From Ectocarpus siliculosus (lineage: Eukaryota > Sar > Phaeophyceae > Ectocarpales > Ectocarpaceae), in the NCBI GenBank assembly GCA_000310025.1, contig FN649740.1:1-14287 (forward strand): a stretch of 14,287 nt of DNA, written 5' to 3'. Each line of letters begins with the position of its first letter. Position 1 is the first letter of the stretch. The position numbers and the translations under genes are program-made. Shown here in pieces: positions 6,945-14,287 of this stretch. The notes under the pieces were generated by a model. It saw only the letters and a list, made by a program, of their open reading frames with translations, ran no database searches and was not told the origin of the DNA.

Positions 6945-7679
6945 AACCGCCAAGACTCTCCCTGTTGTTTAGCCAGAGAGCGGGCACCAGGGCTGCCGTT
7001 ACTGCTGTGCTTTTCCCAATGGAAGGGATTGGACCACGCGGGTGGGTGTGATTCTGTGTATGTGCCAGACTTCCAGGGGTATGCTCCCTCTGTTTCTCCT
7101 GGTGGTTTCATTCGCGCGCGCTTGAGATCTCCGCTTTTGTAATCCCGCCTTTCTTCCTGAACACCCGGGGATGGGGTGAGGTAGCATGTATATCTCCGAC
7201 CTTGGGATTTTATGCACAAACGCTTGTGTAGCATGGCCTTCTCTCGCCGAGGCACGACCAAACCGGTCTGACAAAGAGTGCACTATTTTTTCCCCTCGTC
7301 AGAAGCCAAAAAATCGTAATTCGGTGCCCCATAGATCTCGTTCTGGTCCCAAATGTGGGTGAAGGCTTCCCGGAAACCAAACTTTGGGCCCCTGTACCAC
7401 CCGGACCAACAGGCCGATACTTAATATTAGAGCCTGTTTTTTTCCTCCTGGGACGGAGGGAAAAGAACGGTCGCGCTTCGCGCCCCGGCTCATTATTATA
7501 TAGAACGTTCAATATGTTTCCCTTTTGAAACTGATGCTGACACCACTCCTGCACTCCTGGTATGAAGTCTATAGTAGTGGTCCCCTTTATGACGACACGA
7601 TGTCCATACCCCTTCACCCCAATGCGTAGAACAGACTCTCCTACATATCTATCTGGCACCGTGAAACAAGGAGTGAGGA
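6945..7679. other. Unassigned stretch with a weak minus-strand frame
   Basis: A minus-strand frame of 149 codons (7659-7210) contains a fairly protein-like start (VLRIGVKGYGHRVVIKGTT, then IDFIPGVQEWCQHQF), followed by Arg/Pro/Gly-rich sequence of lower quality. I do not recognise it and found no neighbouring signals that would support a gene. An exon of a spliced minus-strand gene is possible. Confidence 0.2.
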
Positions 7680-8027
7680 ATGTTCCCTATCTGCGACACC
7701 GAGAGAAGCATGTTTTTCATACGAGTGGCTGCCTTGCTGTGCGTGGTCGAAGCTTGCGCGGCGGTTTGGCATGAAGGACTGGTGTTTGGTTCTGCTGAGG
7801 GAGGGGTACGCTTTGTCTCACAACCTTTCGGCACGCGGAAAGTTGGTAGCAACGGCCTCGAGTTGAGCTTATCGAGTTCTACTTGTCCAGCTGTTTCGTC
7901 CCCGATGAGTATTGGCCCCCCTGACCCGGACCTTGCTGCTGCAATGTGTTTTGTAGTCCTTGAAGGTCACGGTGGAGGCTGCGGCAAGGACGGAGCTGGC
8001 AAGAGAAAGCGATCAACTGGGAGGTAA
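7680..8027 (+). CDS. Candidate first exon of a secreted protein, unknown family
   Basis: An open frame of 115 codons. An internal ATG at 7710 would start MFFIRVAALLCVVEACAAV, which has the charge and hydrophobic core of a signal peptide, followed by an ordinary-looking region with several Cys and a basic tail. The frame's stop codon (TAA, 8025-8027) lies inside GAG|GTAAGC, a good match to a eukaryotic 5' splice site with the exon ending at 8023. The visible protein may therefore be an exon that continues beyond an intron. I could not identify the next exon or assign a family. Secretion is inferred from the N-terminus only. A chance open frame remains possible. Confidence 0.3.
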   Translation: MFPICDTERSMFFIRVAALLCVVEACAAVWHEGLVFGSAEGGVRFVSQPFGTRKVGSNGLELSLSSSTCPAVSSPMSIGPPDPDLAAAMCFVVLEGHGGGCGKDGAGKRKRSTGR

Positions 8028-10174
8028 GCGTGCATGCCATAGCATACGCGATCGGTCAGACCATGACGCCTGTACACCAACCTGCTGAGATGGAGAGCGG
8101 AAAATGCGGGAGTCTTCCTACTACAACAGTATACCCGCCCATATTTTCCGAAACCTTTCTCCGTGCAAAAGTCTGGAGAAACTAAACTGCCAGGTATGTA
8201 GTAGGTGAATACTGTCTCGACCTGGGTCTAACGAGGGTAGCCTGTGTCCCCGTGAGAGAGAAATTGCTAGCAAGTCACGACAGAATGACAGATGGAGTAT
8301 CTTGGGATTCCACCTCTTCAAACCACGTGATGAACGATAGATGGGAGTGCTGTTGATGGCCACAGGGAATGCCCAACAAATTTCGGCAGTGCCAGATGGT
8401 TGTATTATAACATCGGGGCGTTTCCCTAGATTAGAGACATTCCGTCGCCAACCTGCGTGCACGTGCGGCAAGGCAGGTTCTGCCCTTCTCCCACTCTTGC
8501 CGATTTCTCTCTCCTCCATACATGTACCACCCCTCCCCCCTTCCCGTATTCCACGCAGTAGTTCATCCACACGAAAGAGCCTTTGAGCCTGTGGCGCAGA
8601 ACATCGAGACGTGTCGACACTAGAAGACTACCACTACTGCTCTGCCCTAGGGTAGGCGTGAAGAAGCAGCCAGTCATCAGTGTACGGATCACTCCGAAAC
8701 GCATTTTTCCTCGTCATCCAAGACCACCAGACAGACGGTATCCAACGCACAAAAAGAGATACCCACTGCATTTAACACACACCCACATGCCGGTGATGAA
8801 ACCTCAACCACACGCCTCTATCGGCGACCACGTCAGGAGGCAATGATGAAATAATGTTCTCCCGTGCCATTTGCACATCTAACAACACGAAATTACACAA
8901 AAAGGTAAGAAAATGGCGAGACCACTCCTGTGTGTCCGCACATACTCCGAAATGTGTCCACACATATACATACATACCCGGTACATACGCGTACCACATT
9001 GAAAATACGTTTGAAAACTGAGGGAGATTGCATGCCCTACGACTAAAAGGGTGCCACACACAAAACGCCCGACCAGTACCTACCACATATCCTCTGCACC
9101 TTCCCAACATAACATATATGAGACACACAAGACAGCTACCAAACTGTCTTGTTGAGCCTGTTACCCGCAGGGGAGATGTCCCTATATGCTGTCTGGGAAA
9201 TCGTAGACATACAGGTACTTTCTGACGCTATGAATTCATTGCTAATCTGTCTCAGACTCTTTTCTATGATAGAGATGGATTCGTTGTGTCATATTAAGAA
9301 AAAAAAAAAAAAGAGAGGGTAGTTATAATAGCACAATGTTTCTTGACAGCAGTGCAGGCTATTCTTGCATGCAGTCGGCTAAGAGACTGACGTGGCAATT
9401 TTTTCTTTCTTGTGCGCTGACTTTGTACACACACCCTCGCCACACGCGACAACCAAGCAACCAAGTCTCGGCAAGCCACGAGACAAAGCACCTTACTGCT
9501 GTAGTGCGTCTCCCTTTCGATCCCGACTAAAAGCGGGGGGGGGTCGCAGCCGCGGTGTCGTGCACCCAGTAGTCTGCAAACTACACACGCCCGAAAAATA
9601 CCACTTCAACCTGCTCTCTCGTAGATTGTGACGTCAGATGACCTGTCGGAGATCTACCGTTGGGGTGTTGTCACAGATGGACACGCTGAACCCGCGTTCC
9701 ACGACCCGTTCCGTATATCTCTTCAACCTCTCTTCTGGTGCATGCATGCCGAAAGGAACTCGAGCCGCAGCGTGAACCCGGAGACCTACATCTCATAGTG
9801 GCAGGATGTCTCGTACTTGATCCCATTTTTTTTTTTGCCAAAGAATCCTGGCCAGGCTCCGCACACTACACCAACACACGAACTTCTAGAGCCATCTGAC
9901 CCCCAAACCCTCTGTCTGGCGGAGCATGTAGCAGTACTGCTGGGGGACGAGTACTGTTGGTCCTTTTTTTTTTGCCCTCCTGATACTGCACACACAGCAT
10001 AATTACCACTTTAAAGTACATACATAATGTACATGCTGTGGTACGATGATGTATTTAGTTCTACTGTAGACTACACATTCTTTTCCGGTGGTGGTGTTGG
10101 GACGGCACAACATGCGCACATACACTCATATTCGCCCATTTGGTGCATGGTCTGTGTACAACTAATAATACGCG
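8028..10174. other. Unassigned 2.1-kb stretch, no convincing gene
   Basis: Open frames on both strands are short and of poor composition (for example the minus frame 8570-8121 and the Cys/Trp/Tyr-rich minus frame 9128-8772). Visible simple features are an A-run at 9299-9312, a G-run near 9535-9543, T-runs near 9829-9838 and 9965-9973 each followed by GCC, and a small hairpin at 9127-9152. If the exon at 7680-8023 is real, its intron and later exons could lie here. Confidence 0.4.
9127..9152. repeat. Small perfect hairpin (9-bp stem, 8-nt loop)
   Basis: ACAAGACAG and CTGTCTTGT flank the loop 9136-9143. No U-tract follows, so it is not a terminator-like structure. Significance unknown. Confidence 0.5.
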
Positions 10175-10363
10175 TTTTGTCTCTCACTTCCCGAAAAATG
10201 CCATTTTTATTTTTGTGTCGCCGCGCAATGGCCGGGTCTTGGACGTAGAACTCTCTCCCTCCTTCCCGGCCCTTAGCCTACTAAGGAATCCACACGCTTC
10301 CTTAAGTAATAAGAACCAGGCTGACCACATTCCGCTGGTCGCCCAGCTTGGACACAAACCTCC
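10175..10363 (-). repeat. B repeat, outermost copy of the YR element
   Basis: This 189-bp sequence is repeated at 10908-11096 and 11642-11830. It differs from both at two positions (CAATGGCC versus CAAAGGCC; GGACGTAG versus GGAGGTAG). The short open frames it yields on each strand in all copies are repeats, not genes. Confidence 0.85.
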
Positions 10364-10907
10364 ATGCCTTTCCATGCTCTGCTCAAGCCTTCGCTTTTTG
10401 CCCGAGCACGATTACCTCGGCTTACCGGTCGTTCCATGTCCTGCCCTTTGACCAGAGACACGCTTACCTTGACCCTATTTTTTTTTTTTTTTCACACCAC
10501 CATCATTTGCCTTCCCATGCCCTGCTTCAGCCTAGAACACGCTACCCATGTCTAGCTTCCGCCCGAGACACGCTTACCTCGGCTTCAAAAACAAGAAAAA
10601 AAAAAGAAAAAAAACGAACCGACGATGCTCTTGCTCTCTTTCTCTGTCTATCTCCTCCCTTCCGTACGCTCGCTTCCTTCTTCTTCCTCCTCTGCCTCTC
10701 TTCTACTCCTCCTCCTCTTGTTTGTTTGTTGTCTTGCTCTTTCGTTCAGATGTTTCTTCTGATGTGAGCAAGGTGCATCTCTTTCTTTTTCTTTTCTTTC
10801 CGTTACACATGCCTACCTATCTATCAATTCTCTCTTACCTACGGTGCCCCCTTTGATCTTTCTAACCGTTCTGACAAAAAAACAGGTTGTACAACGCAAC
10901 CTTCCAC
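10364..10907 (-). repeat. A repeat, outer copy
   Basis: About 544 bp, nearly identical to 11097-11641 with a handful of substitutions and a 1-base length change. It contains a 15-T run (10478-10492), an A-rich run near 10593-10615, a long pyrimidine tract (about 10625-10800) and four degenerate ~25-nt subrepeats related to CCCGAGACACGCTTACC. Confidence 0.85.
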
Positions 10908-11096
10908 TTTTGTCTCTCACTTCCCGAAAAATGCCATTTTTATTTTTGTGTCGCCGCGCAAAGGCCGGGTCTTGGAGGTAGAACTCTCTCCCTCCTTCCC
11001 GGCCCTTAGCCTACTAAGGAATCCACACGCTTCCTTAAGTAATAAGAACCAGGCTGACCACATTCCGCTGGTCGCCCAGCTTGGACACAAACCTCC
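10908..11096 (-). repeat. B repeat, middle copy
   Basis: It appears identical to the inner copy at 11642-11830 and lies 733 bp from the outer copy. Confidence 0.85.
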
Positions 11097-11641
11097 ATGC
11101 CTTTCCATGCTCTGCTCAAGCCTTCGCTTTTTGCCCGAGCACGATTACCTCGGCTTACCGGTCGTTCCATGTCCTGCCCTTTGACCAGAGACACGCTTAC
11201 CTTGACCCTATTTTTTTTTTTTTTTCACACCACCATCATTTGCCTTCCCATGCCCTGCTTCAGCCTAGAACACGCTACCCATGTCTAGCTTCCGCCCGAG
11301 ACACGCTTACCTCGGCTTCAAAAACAAGAAAAAAAAAAGAAAAAAAAACGAACCGACGATGCTCTTGCTCTCTTTCTCTGTCTGTCTCCTCCCTTCCGTA
11401 CGCTCTCTTCCTTCTTCTTCCTCCTCTGCCTCTCTTCTACTCCTCCTCCTCTTGTTTGTTTGTTGTCTTGCTCTTTCGTTCAGATGTTTCTTCTGTTGTG
11501 AGCAAGGTGCATCTCTTTCTTTTTCTTTTCTTTCCGTTACACATGCCGACCTATCTATCAATTCTCTCTTACCTACGGTGCCCCCTTTGATCTTTCTAAC
11601 CGTTCTGACAAAAAACCAGGTTGTACAACGCAACCTTCCAC
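11097..11641 (-). repeat. A repeat, inner copy
   Basis: About 545 bp between two B copies, so the local order is B-A-B. In split-direct-repeat retroelements this is the A2 copy whose partner A1 begins the element. Confidence 0.85.
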
Positions 11642-11830
11642 TTTTGTCTCTCACTTCCCGAAAAATGCCATTTTTATTTTTGTGTCGCCGCGCAAAGGCC
11701 GGGTCTTGGAGGTAGAACTCTCTCCCTCCTTCCCGGCCCTTAGCCTACTAAGGAATCCACACGCTTCCTTAAGTAATAAGAACCAGGCTGACCACATTCC
11801 GCTGGTCGCCCAGCTTGGACACAAACCTCC
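11642..11830 (-). repeat. B repeat, inner copy adjoining the recombinase gene
   Basis: Homology to the other B copies stops at 11830, where the sequence switches from repeat to element-specific DNA just downstream (minus sense) of the recombinase frame. Confidence 0.85.
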
Positions 11831-11872
11831 CATCACGAAGTCTTGTTCTTCTTACTTCTGGATCCCTCTTCC

Positions 11873-12900
11873 TTATTTCTTCCCCATTCCGTCCCTTGCC
11901 CCGGCTGTCTCTCCAATACCCGTTCCCCTCACCGCCGACACCCATGCTGGGTCTTGCATACTCGCCCTCACGTATGACATTCGAATGCGTGCGACGACCA
12001 CCTCCCTTCCTTCATTATCACAGCCTCCGGTACCCCTTTTGCGGCCAGCCTCGTCGCCCCACCTATCCTTCCCGAATGTAACGCGAACTCTTCCGGTTTT
12101 AGCTTCGCCCCTGCCCCTTTTCCTTCCTTCGACCACATCTTTGACACCGCTCTTATCCCCTTCCTCATCTGCTCTGTCGCCTTCCTTCTCTGCCATACCT
12201 CCCACTTCCCTTCCCTTCTGTGTACCATCAATGGTGCCGTTGCACTTAGTCTTTCACTTCCATAAATCCCGAATAGTTCCAGCATCAATTCCACCGCTCC
12301 ATTCGCCCTCCCCCTCTCCCTGACCAGCACCGCTCCTTTCCTCCCTTGATCTCCCTTCGAGCCTCTCATCTGCACTTCTATCTTATCTGCCCTTAACCTC
12401 TCCGGTCCTTCCAGCTGCTTATCGCCCTCGAAGAATGCCACATCCCCCCTGCACAGGCAGTACACTTCATGGATTTTCCCATCCTTTTCCGCAAACAACT
12501 CTGACGCCCTCATCATCAGCAGATATGTCAAGGCCAATCCGATCCATAGCACTCTTCCCCCTGCACCCTCACCGCCAACACTCTGCTGCATTGCACCCAA
12601 CATTCCCCATGTCAAAGGTCTCCTCACTCTTGCTTGTGTGCCTTTCTCCACGTGCCCTCTCTTAATACCTTGCGCTACCCCTTTGATGTACGGGTTACTC
12701 AACGGCAAAGACATGTTCTGAAACTGTTGATGATAGAAATTTACCGCCACGAGCTTCCCCATTATCGTCGAATCCCTATTTCCTAGGAACGCACTACAGT
12801 AAGCCATGTACTCCGCCAGCTCCTCCACTATCTCCCCTTCCTCCGACCCCTTCGCAATCCATGGGCTCTTCTGCACTCGTTCCCTCCACTTTATCCACAT
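11873..12900 (-). pseudogene. DIRS-type tyrosine recombinase with frameshift before the catalytic tyrosine
   Basis: The enzyme would integrate the circular cDNA of the retrotransposon by recombination. The main frame (12900-11968) codes for 310 residues: an N-terminal SAM-like domain (about 1-90, with YMAYCSAF and KLVAVNFYHQQF), then the catalytic domain with Arg131 (LLMMRASELF), His275 and Arg278 (HSGRIGG) and Trp301 (GRWSS). It stops at TGA 11970-11968, a few residues after GRWSSHAF. The expected nucleophile block, MSYVRAS, is present in another frame (Tyr codon 11974-11972), which continues to a stop at 11873. A one-base loss (or two-base gain) at about 11980-11985 would explain it. Upstream, the frame is closed by TAA near 12914, so the RT would need a frame change to continue into it. 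An ordinary ATG at 12900-12898 is the first start. Confidence 0.85.
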
Positions 12901-14017
12901 GTTCCAAGCCCCCGTGTATTATTTTTTCTAATGCCACATGTTCCGTCCTCCAGTCTGTCATCTTTTTTGCGGGCAGTACTGGCTCCTCCTGCTCATCCCT
13001 CTCCCCTAATAATACATGGTGAGTGGACGCAAGCCCCTTCGTCAACTCCAGACACCGCTCCCCCTTGTCTTCCCACTGCACTTCCACATTAATCGCATCG
13101 TCCACGAAGAACCGCACAAACGCCGGATCATTCTTCCCCCCCCCCACCGCCGGCTGCACCTTACACTGCGGTGGGATCGGCACTATCCCTTTCCCCGTTG
13201 GCGGAGCTATCTTTACGTGTGCCGCTGCCCGTACCCCAGAAGGCGTTACCCGTACTGTTTCTCTTGTCGTCTGTCGGTGTACGTGTTCTATCGCCGACGC
13301 CACCAGCCCCCACCACCCAGGACTGCCCCGCCATCCGAACTGCAACCGAAGGTCTACCACAAGGAATTCCCCTATCACATACCCGAAAGCCGGCGCCCCT
13401 GCTGGGTCTACTGGAATTTGGCGAAACGCGCTCTTCACGTCCATTTTTTGCATCAAAATCGTCCTCCTTGGATACCTAGCTCTCAACCCCAGGAACCGTT
13501 CTAACACCTCCTTCATTACAGTCGCCATCCCGCACGCCGGAATTTCTTCAAAAAAAGTGGTGGCATTCACCGGCCGCCCTTCCCCCCCCGTTGCTTCCGC
13601 TACTGGTATAGTCAAATCGTGTATCACCCGAAGTTTCTCTTTCTCTTCGACCACCCCGACCGGGGACACGCGCAAACCCGGAATTTTTTCTGCAACTTTC
13701 CTCTTGAACAACACCGCCCTGCCTGCTTCCACGTCCTCTACCACCTTCTGCCAAATCGCTCCGTGCCATTTTTGCGCGCTCGGATGGTTCCCGTACGCTA
13801 ACTCATGCTTCAGGTCTCCCCCCGGTCCTACTGCGATGGGTACCCCCACTTCTGCAATTTTTACCAGCACGTCCACGTGTTCAAAGCTCCCAAAACTTCC
13901 GGCAATCTTTTTCACATCCATATGAGGCGCCAACAAACGGCCACCCAGACTCCGCACGACATGTCCGATACCACCTCCGCTAGCATCTGTCATCTCTTCC
14001 TTCGGCGGGGGGGGCAC
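12794..14017 (-). CDS. Reverse transcriptase of a DIRS-like retrotransposon, RNase H not seen
   Basis: The frame opens at GTG 14017-14015, right after a TGA; the first ATG is at 13993. It copies element RNA into DNA. Numbering from the GTG, residues ~70-135 carry the pre-RT block of DIRS-like proteins (ELAYGNHPSAQKW, GLRVSPVGVV, LRVIHDLT). Then come MDVKSAFRQIPVD with catalytic Asp193, FGWRGSPGWWG (228-237) and FVRFFVDDAINV with Asp306 and Asp307. FVDD replaces the usual YVDD or FVDD-type block and is acceptable for the family. After LPAKKMTDWRTEHVALEK (349-365) similarity ends; the last ~40 residues overlap the recombinase gene in another frame and look like read-through. The thumb remainder and RNase H domain expected here are absent. 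The start probably lies in the upstream frame, joined across a C-run. Confidence 0.85.
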   Translation of the reverse strand: MPPPPKEEMTDASGGGIGHVVRSLGGRLLAPHMDVKKIAGSFGSFEHVDVLVKIAEVGVPIAVGPGGDLKHELAYGNHPSAQKWHGAIWQKVVEDVEAGRAVLFKRKVAEKIPGLRVSPVGVVEEKEKLRVIHDLTIPVAEATGGEGRPVNATTFFEEIPACGMATVMKEVLERFLGLRARYPRRTILMQKMDVKSAFRQIPVDPAGAPAFGYVIGEFLVVDLRLQFGWRGSPGWWGLVASAIEHVHRQTTRETVRVTPSGVRAAAHVKIAPPTGKGIVPIPPQCKVQPAVGGGKNDPAFVRFFVDDAINVEVQWEDKGERCLELTKGLASTHHVLLGERDEQEEPVLPAKKMTDWRTEHVALEKIIHGGLEHVDKVEGTSAEEPMDCEGVGGRGDSGGAGGVHGLL

Positions 14018-14287
14018 TCAAAAGGGGTTCACTCGCTGTTTCAAAAGGGGCATAGGGGGGGAAAGGGCACGGGGCGGATACGGGGGCCAAACTCTCAGAC
14101 AACACGGCCCACGCCATATCGGCCAACACTGTCATCAACTTCAATTGTTTCGGTGACCCGGTTTTCGTTTTCCGGAGCCTCGATAGCGCTGCTCGCCACC
14201 TTGCTTTTCTCTCAGCCGCGTCCCCCGGTGCTGTACCTGCTGCTCCGGACGCCACCGACCCCGGCACCAGCCCCGTCTCCGCGCCCA
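13980..14287 (-). CDS. C-terminal part of upstream Gag-like frame of the YR retrotransposon (partial)
   Basis: The frame is open from the window edge to TAG at 13980-13982. It contains a basic helical stretch (AERKARWRAALSRLRKTKTG) and a Pro/Ala/Ser-rich linker ending next to a C-run at 14007-14014. It overlaps the first codons of the RT frame by about 38 bases. Removing one C from the eight-C run would fuse both frames, so the two may form one protein in intact copies, or use a +1 shift. No zinc knuckle is visible in this part. The Gag assignment rests on position alone. Confidence 0.45.
   Translation of the reverse strand, partial: GAETGLVPGSVASGAAGTAPGDAAERKARWRAALSRLRKTKTGSPKQLKLMTVLADMAWAVLSESLAPVSAPCPFPPYAPFETASEPLLSAPPAEGRDDRC

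Larger units (their letters stand above)
10175..14287 (-). mobile_element. DIRS-like tyrosine-recombinase retrotransposon, 3' two-thirds (5' end outside window)
   Basis: On the minus strand, in order, are the end of an upstream frame (14287-13980), a reverse transcriptase (14017-12794), a tyrosine recombinase (12900-11873, frame-broken) and a direct-repeat array down to 10175. RT plus tyrosine recombinase, with no DDE integrase seen, defines the DIRS order. The 3' order B-A-B (11830-11642, 11641-11097, 11096-10908) is the 3' half expected of split direct repeats in PAT/Ngaro-like members, followed here by an extra A-B. The matching 5' A copy would lie beyond 14287. The plus strand of this region is strongly C/T-rich. 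Three frame interruptions and no visible RNase H suggest a defective copy. Confidence 0.8.

Noticed and set aside
11081-11715. Frames of 169 and 144 codons inside the A/B repeats
   Set aside because: Low-complexity Ser/Leu/Phe translations of pyrimidine tracts in a terminal repeat, duplicated in the other unit, with no family motif.
11682-12323. 213-codon Pro/Ser/Leu-rich plus-strand frame
   Set aside because: It starts in the B repeat and runs antisense to the recombinase; composition reflects the pyrimidine-rich strand.
13023-13925. 300-codon plus-strand frame opposite the RT gene
   Set aside because: It is the antisense shadow of the RT, which has clear catalytic motifs on the minus strand.
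13960-13993. TDASGGGIG near the RT start, resembling the first RNase H block
   Set aside because: It lies N-terminal of the RT where RNase H is not expected, and no other RNase H block follows; probably coincidence or a linker.

Overview
The window looks like a repeat-rich intergenic stretch of a nuclear eukaryotic genome, not bacterial or viral DNA. There are no operons, no ribosome-binding-site-led gene strings, no rRNA and no tRNA. There are nested DNA transposons with target-site duplications, a tyrosine-recombinase (YR) retrotransposon, microsatellites and homopolymer runs. The RT/YR proteins resemble DIRS-like elements common in protists, especially stramenopile algae and oomycetes. That placement is inference from family resemblance only.

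Region by region. (1) Positions 1-376, minus strand: the 5' part of an open reading frame of 125 codons that leaves the window on the left, possibly the N-terminus of a retroelement Gag or of a host protein. (2) Positions 533-723: nine tiny inverted repeats with a shared loop (GTGRNR) and covarying 3-4 bp stems. (3) Positions 1086-4947: a three-layer transposon nest. Pogo/Tigger-like element A (1088-4945, TA target duplication, 29-bp terminal inverted repeats, broken DDE transposase) is interrupted by element C (1205-3689, 18-bp perfect inverted ends, AGG duplication). C is interrupted by element D (1378-2690), a fold-back with about 0.57-kb arms and a perfect 9-bp duplication, typical of Mutator-like elements. 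(4) Positions 5010-5944: element B, a short relative of A without transposase. It serves as an internal empty-site control for the insertion of C. (5) Positions 5945-10174: mostly unassigned sequence with two weak candidate coding exons on the plus strand (6615-6944 and 7680-8023). (6) Positions 10175-14287, minus strand: the 3' two-thirds of a DIRS-like YR retrotransposon. It has the end of an upstream Gag-like frame, a reverse transcriptase, a tyrosine recombinase, and a terminal array B-A-B-A-B. The B-A-B part is the 3' half expected for split direct repeats of the PAT/Ngaro type, with one extra A-B unit added.

The genes do not form a pathway. They are parasitic elements at different stages of decay. 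A-C-D records an insertion order (A oldest, D youngest). The retrotransposon keeps recognisable RT and recombinase domains but shows three frame problems (Gag/RT, RT/YR, and just before the recombinase's catalytic tyrosine) and no RNase H between RT and YR. I see no intact host gene that I can name.
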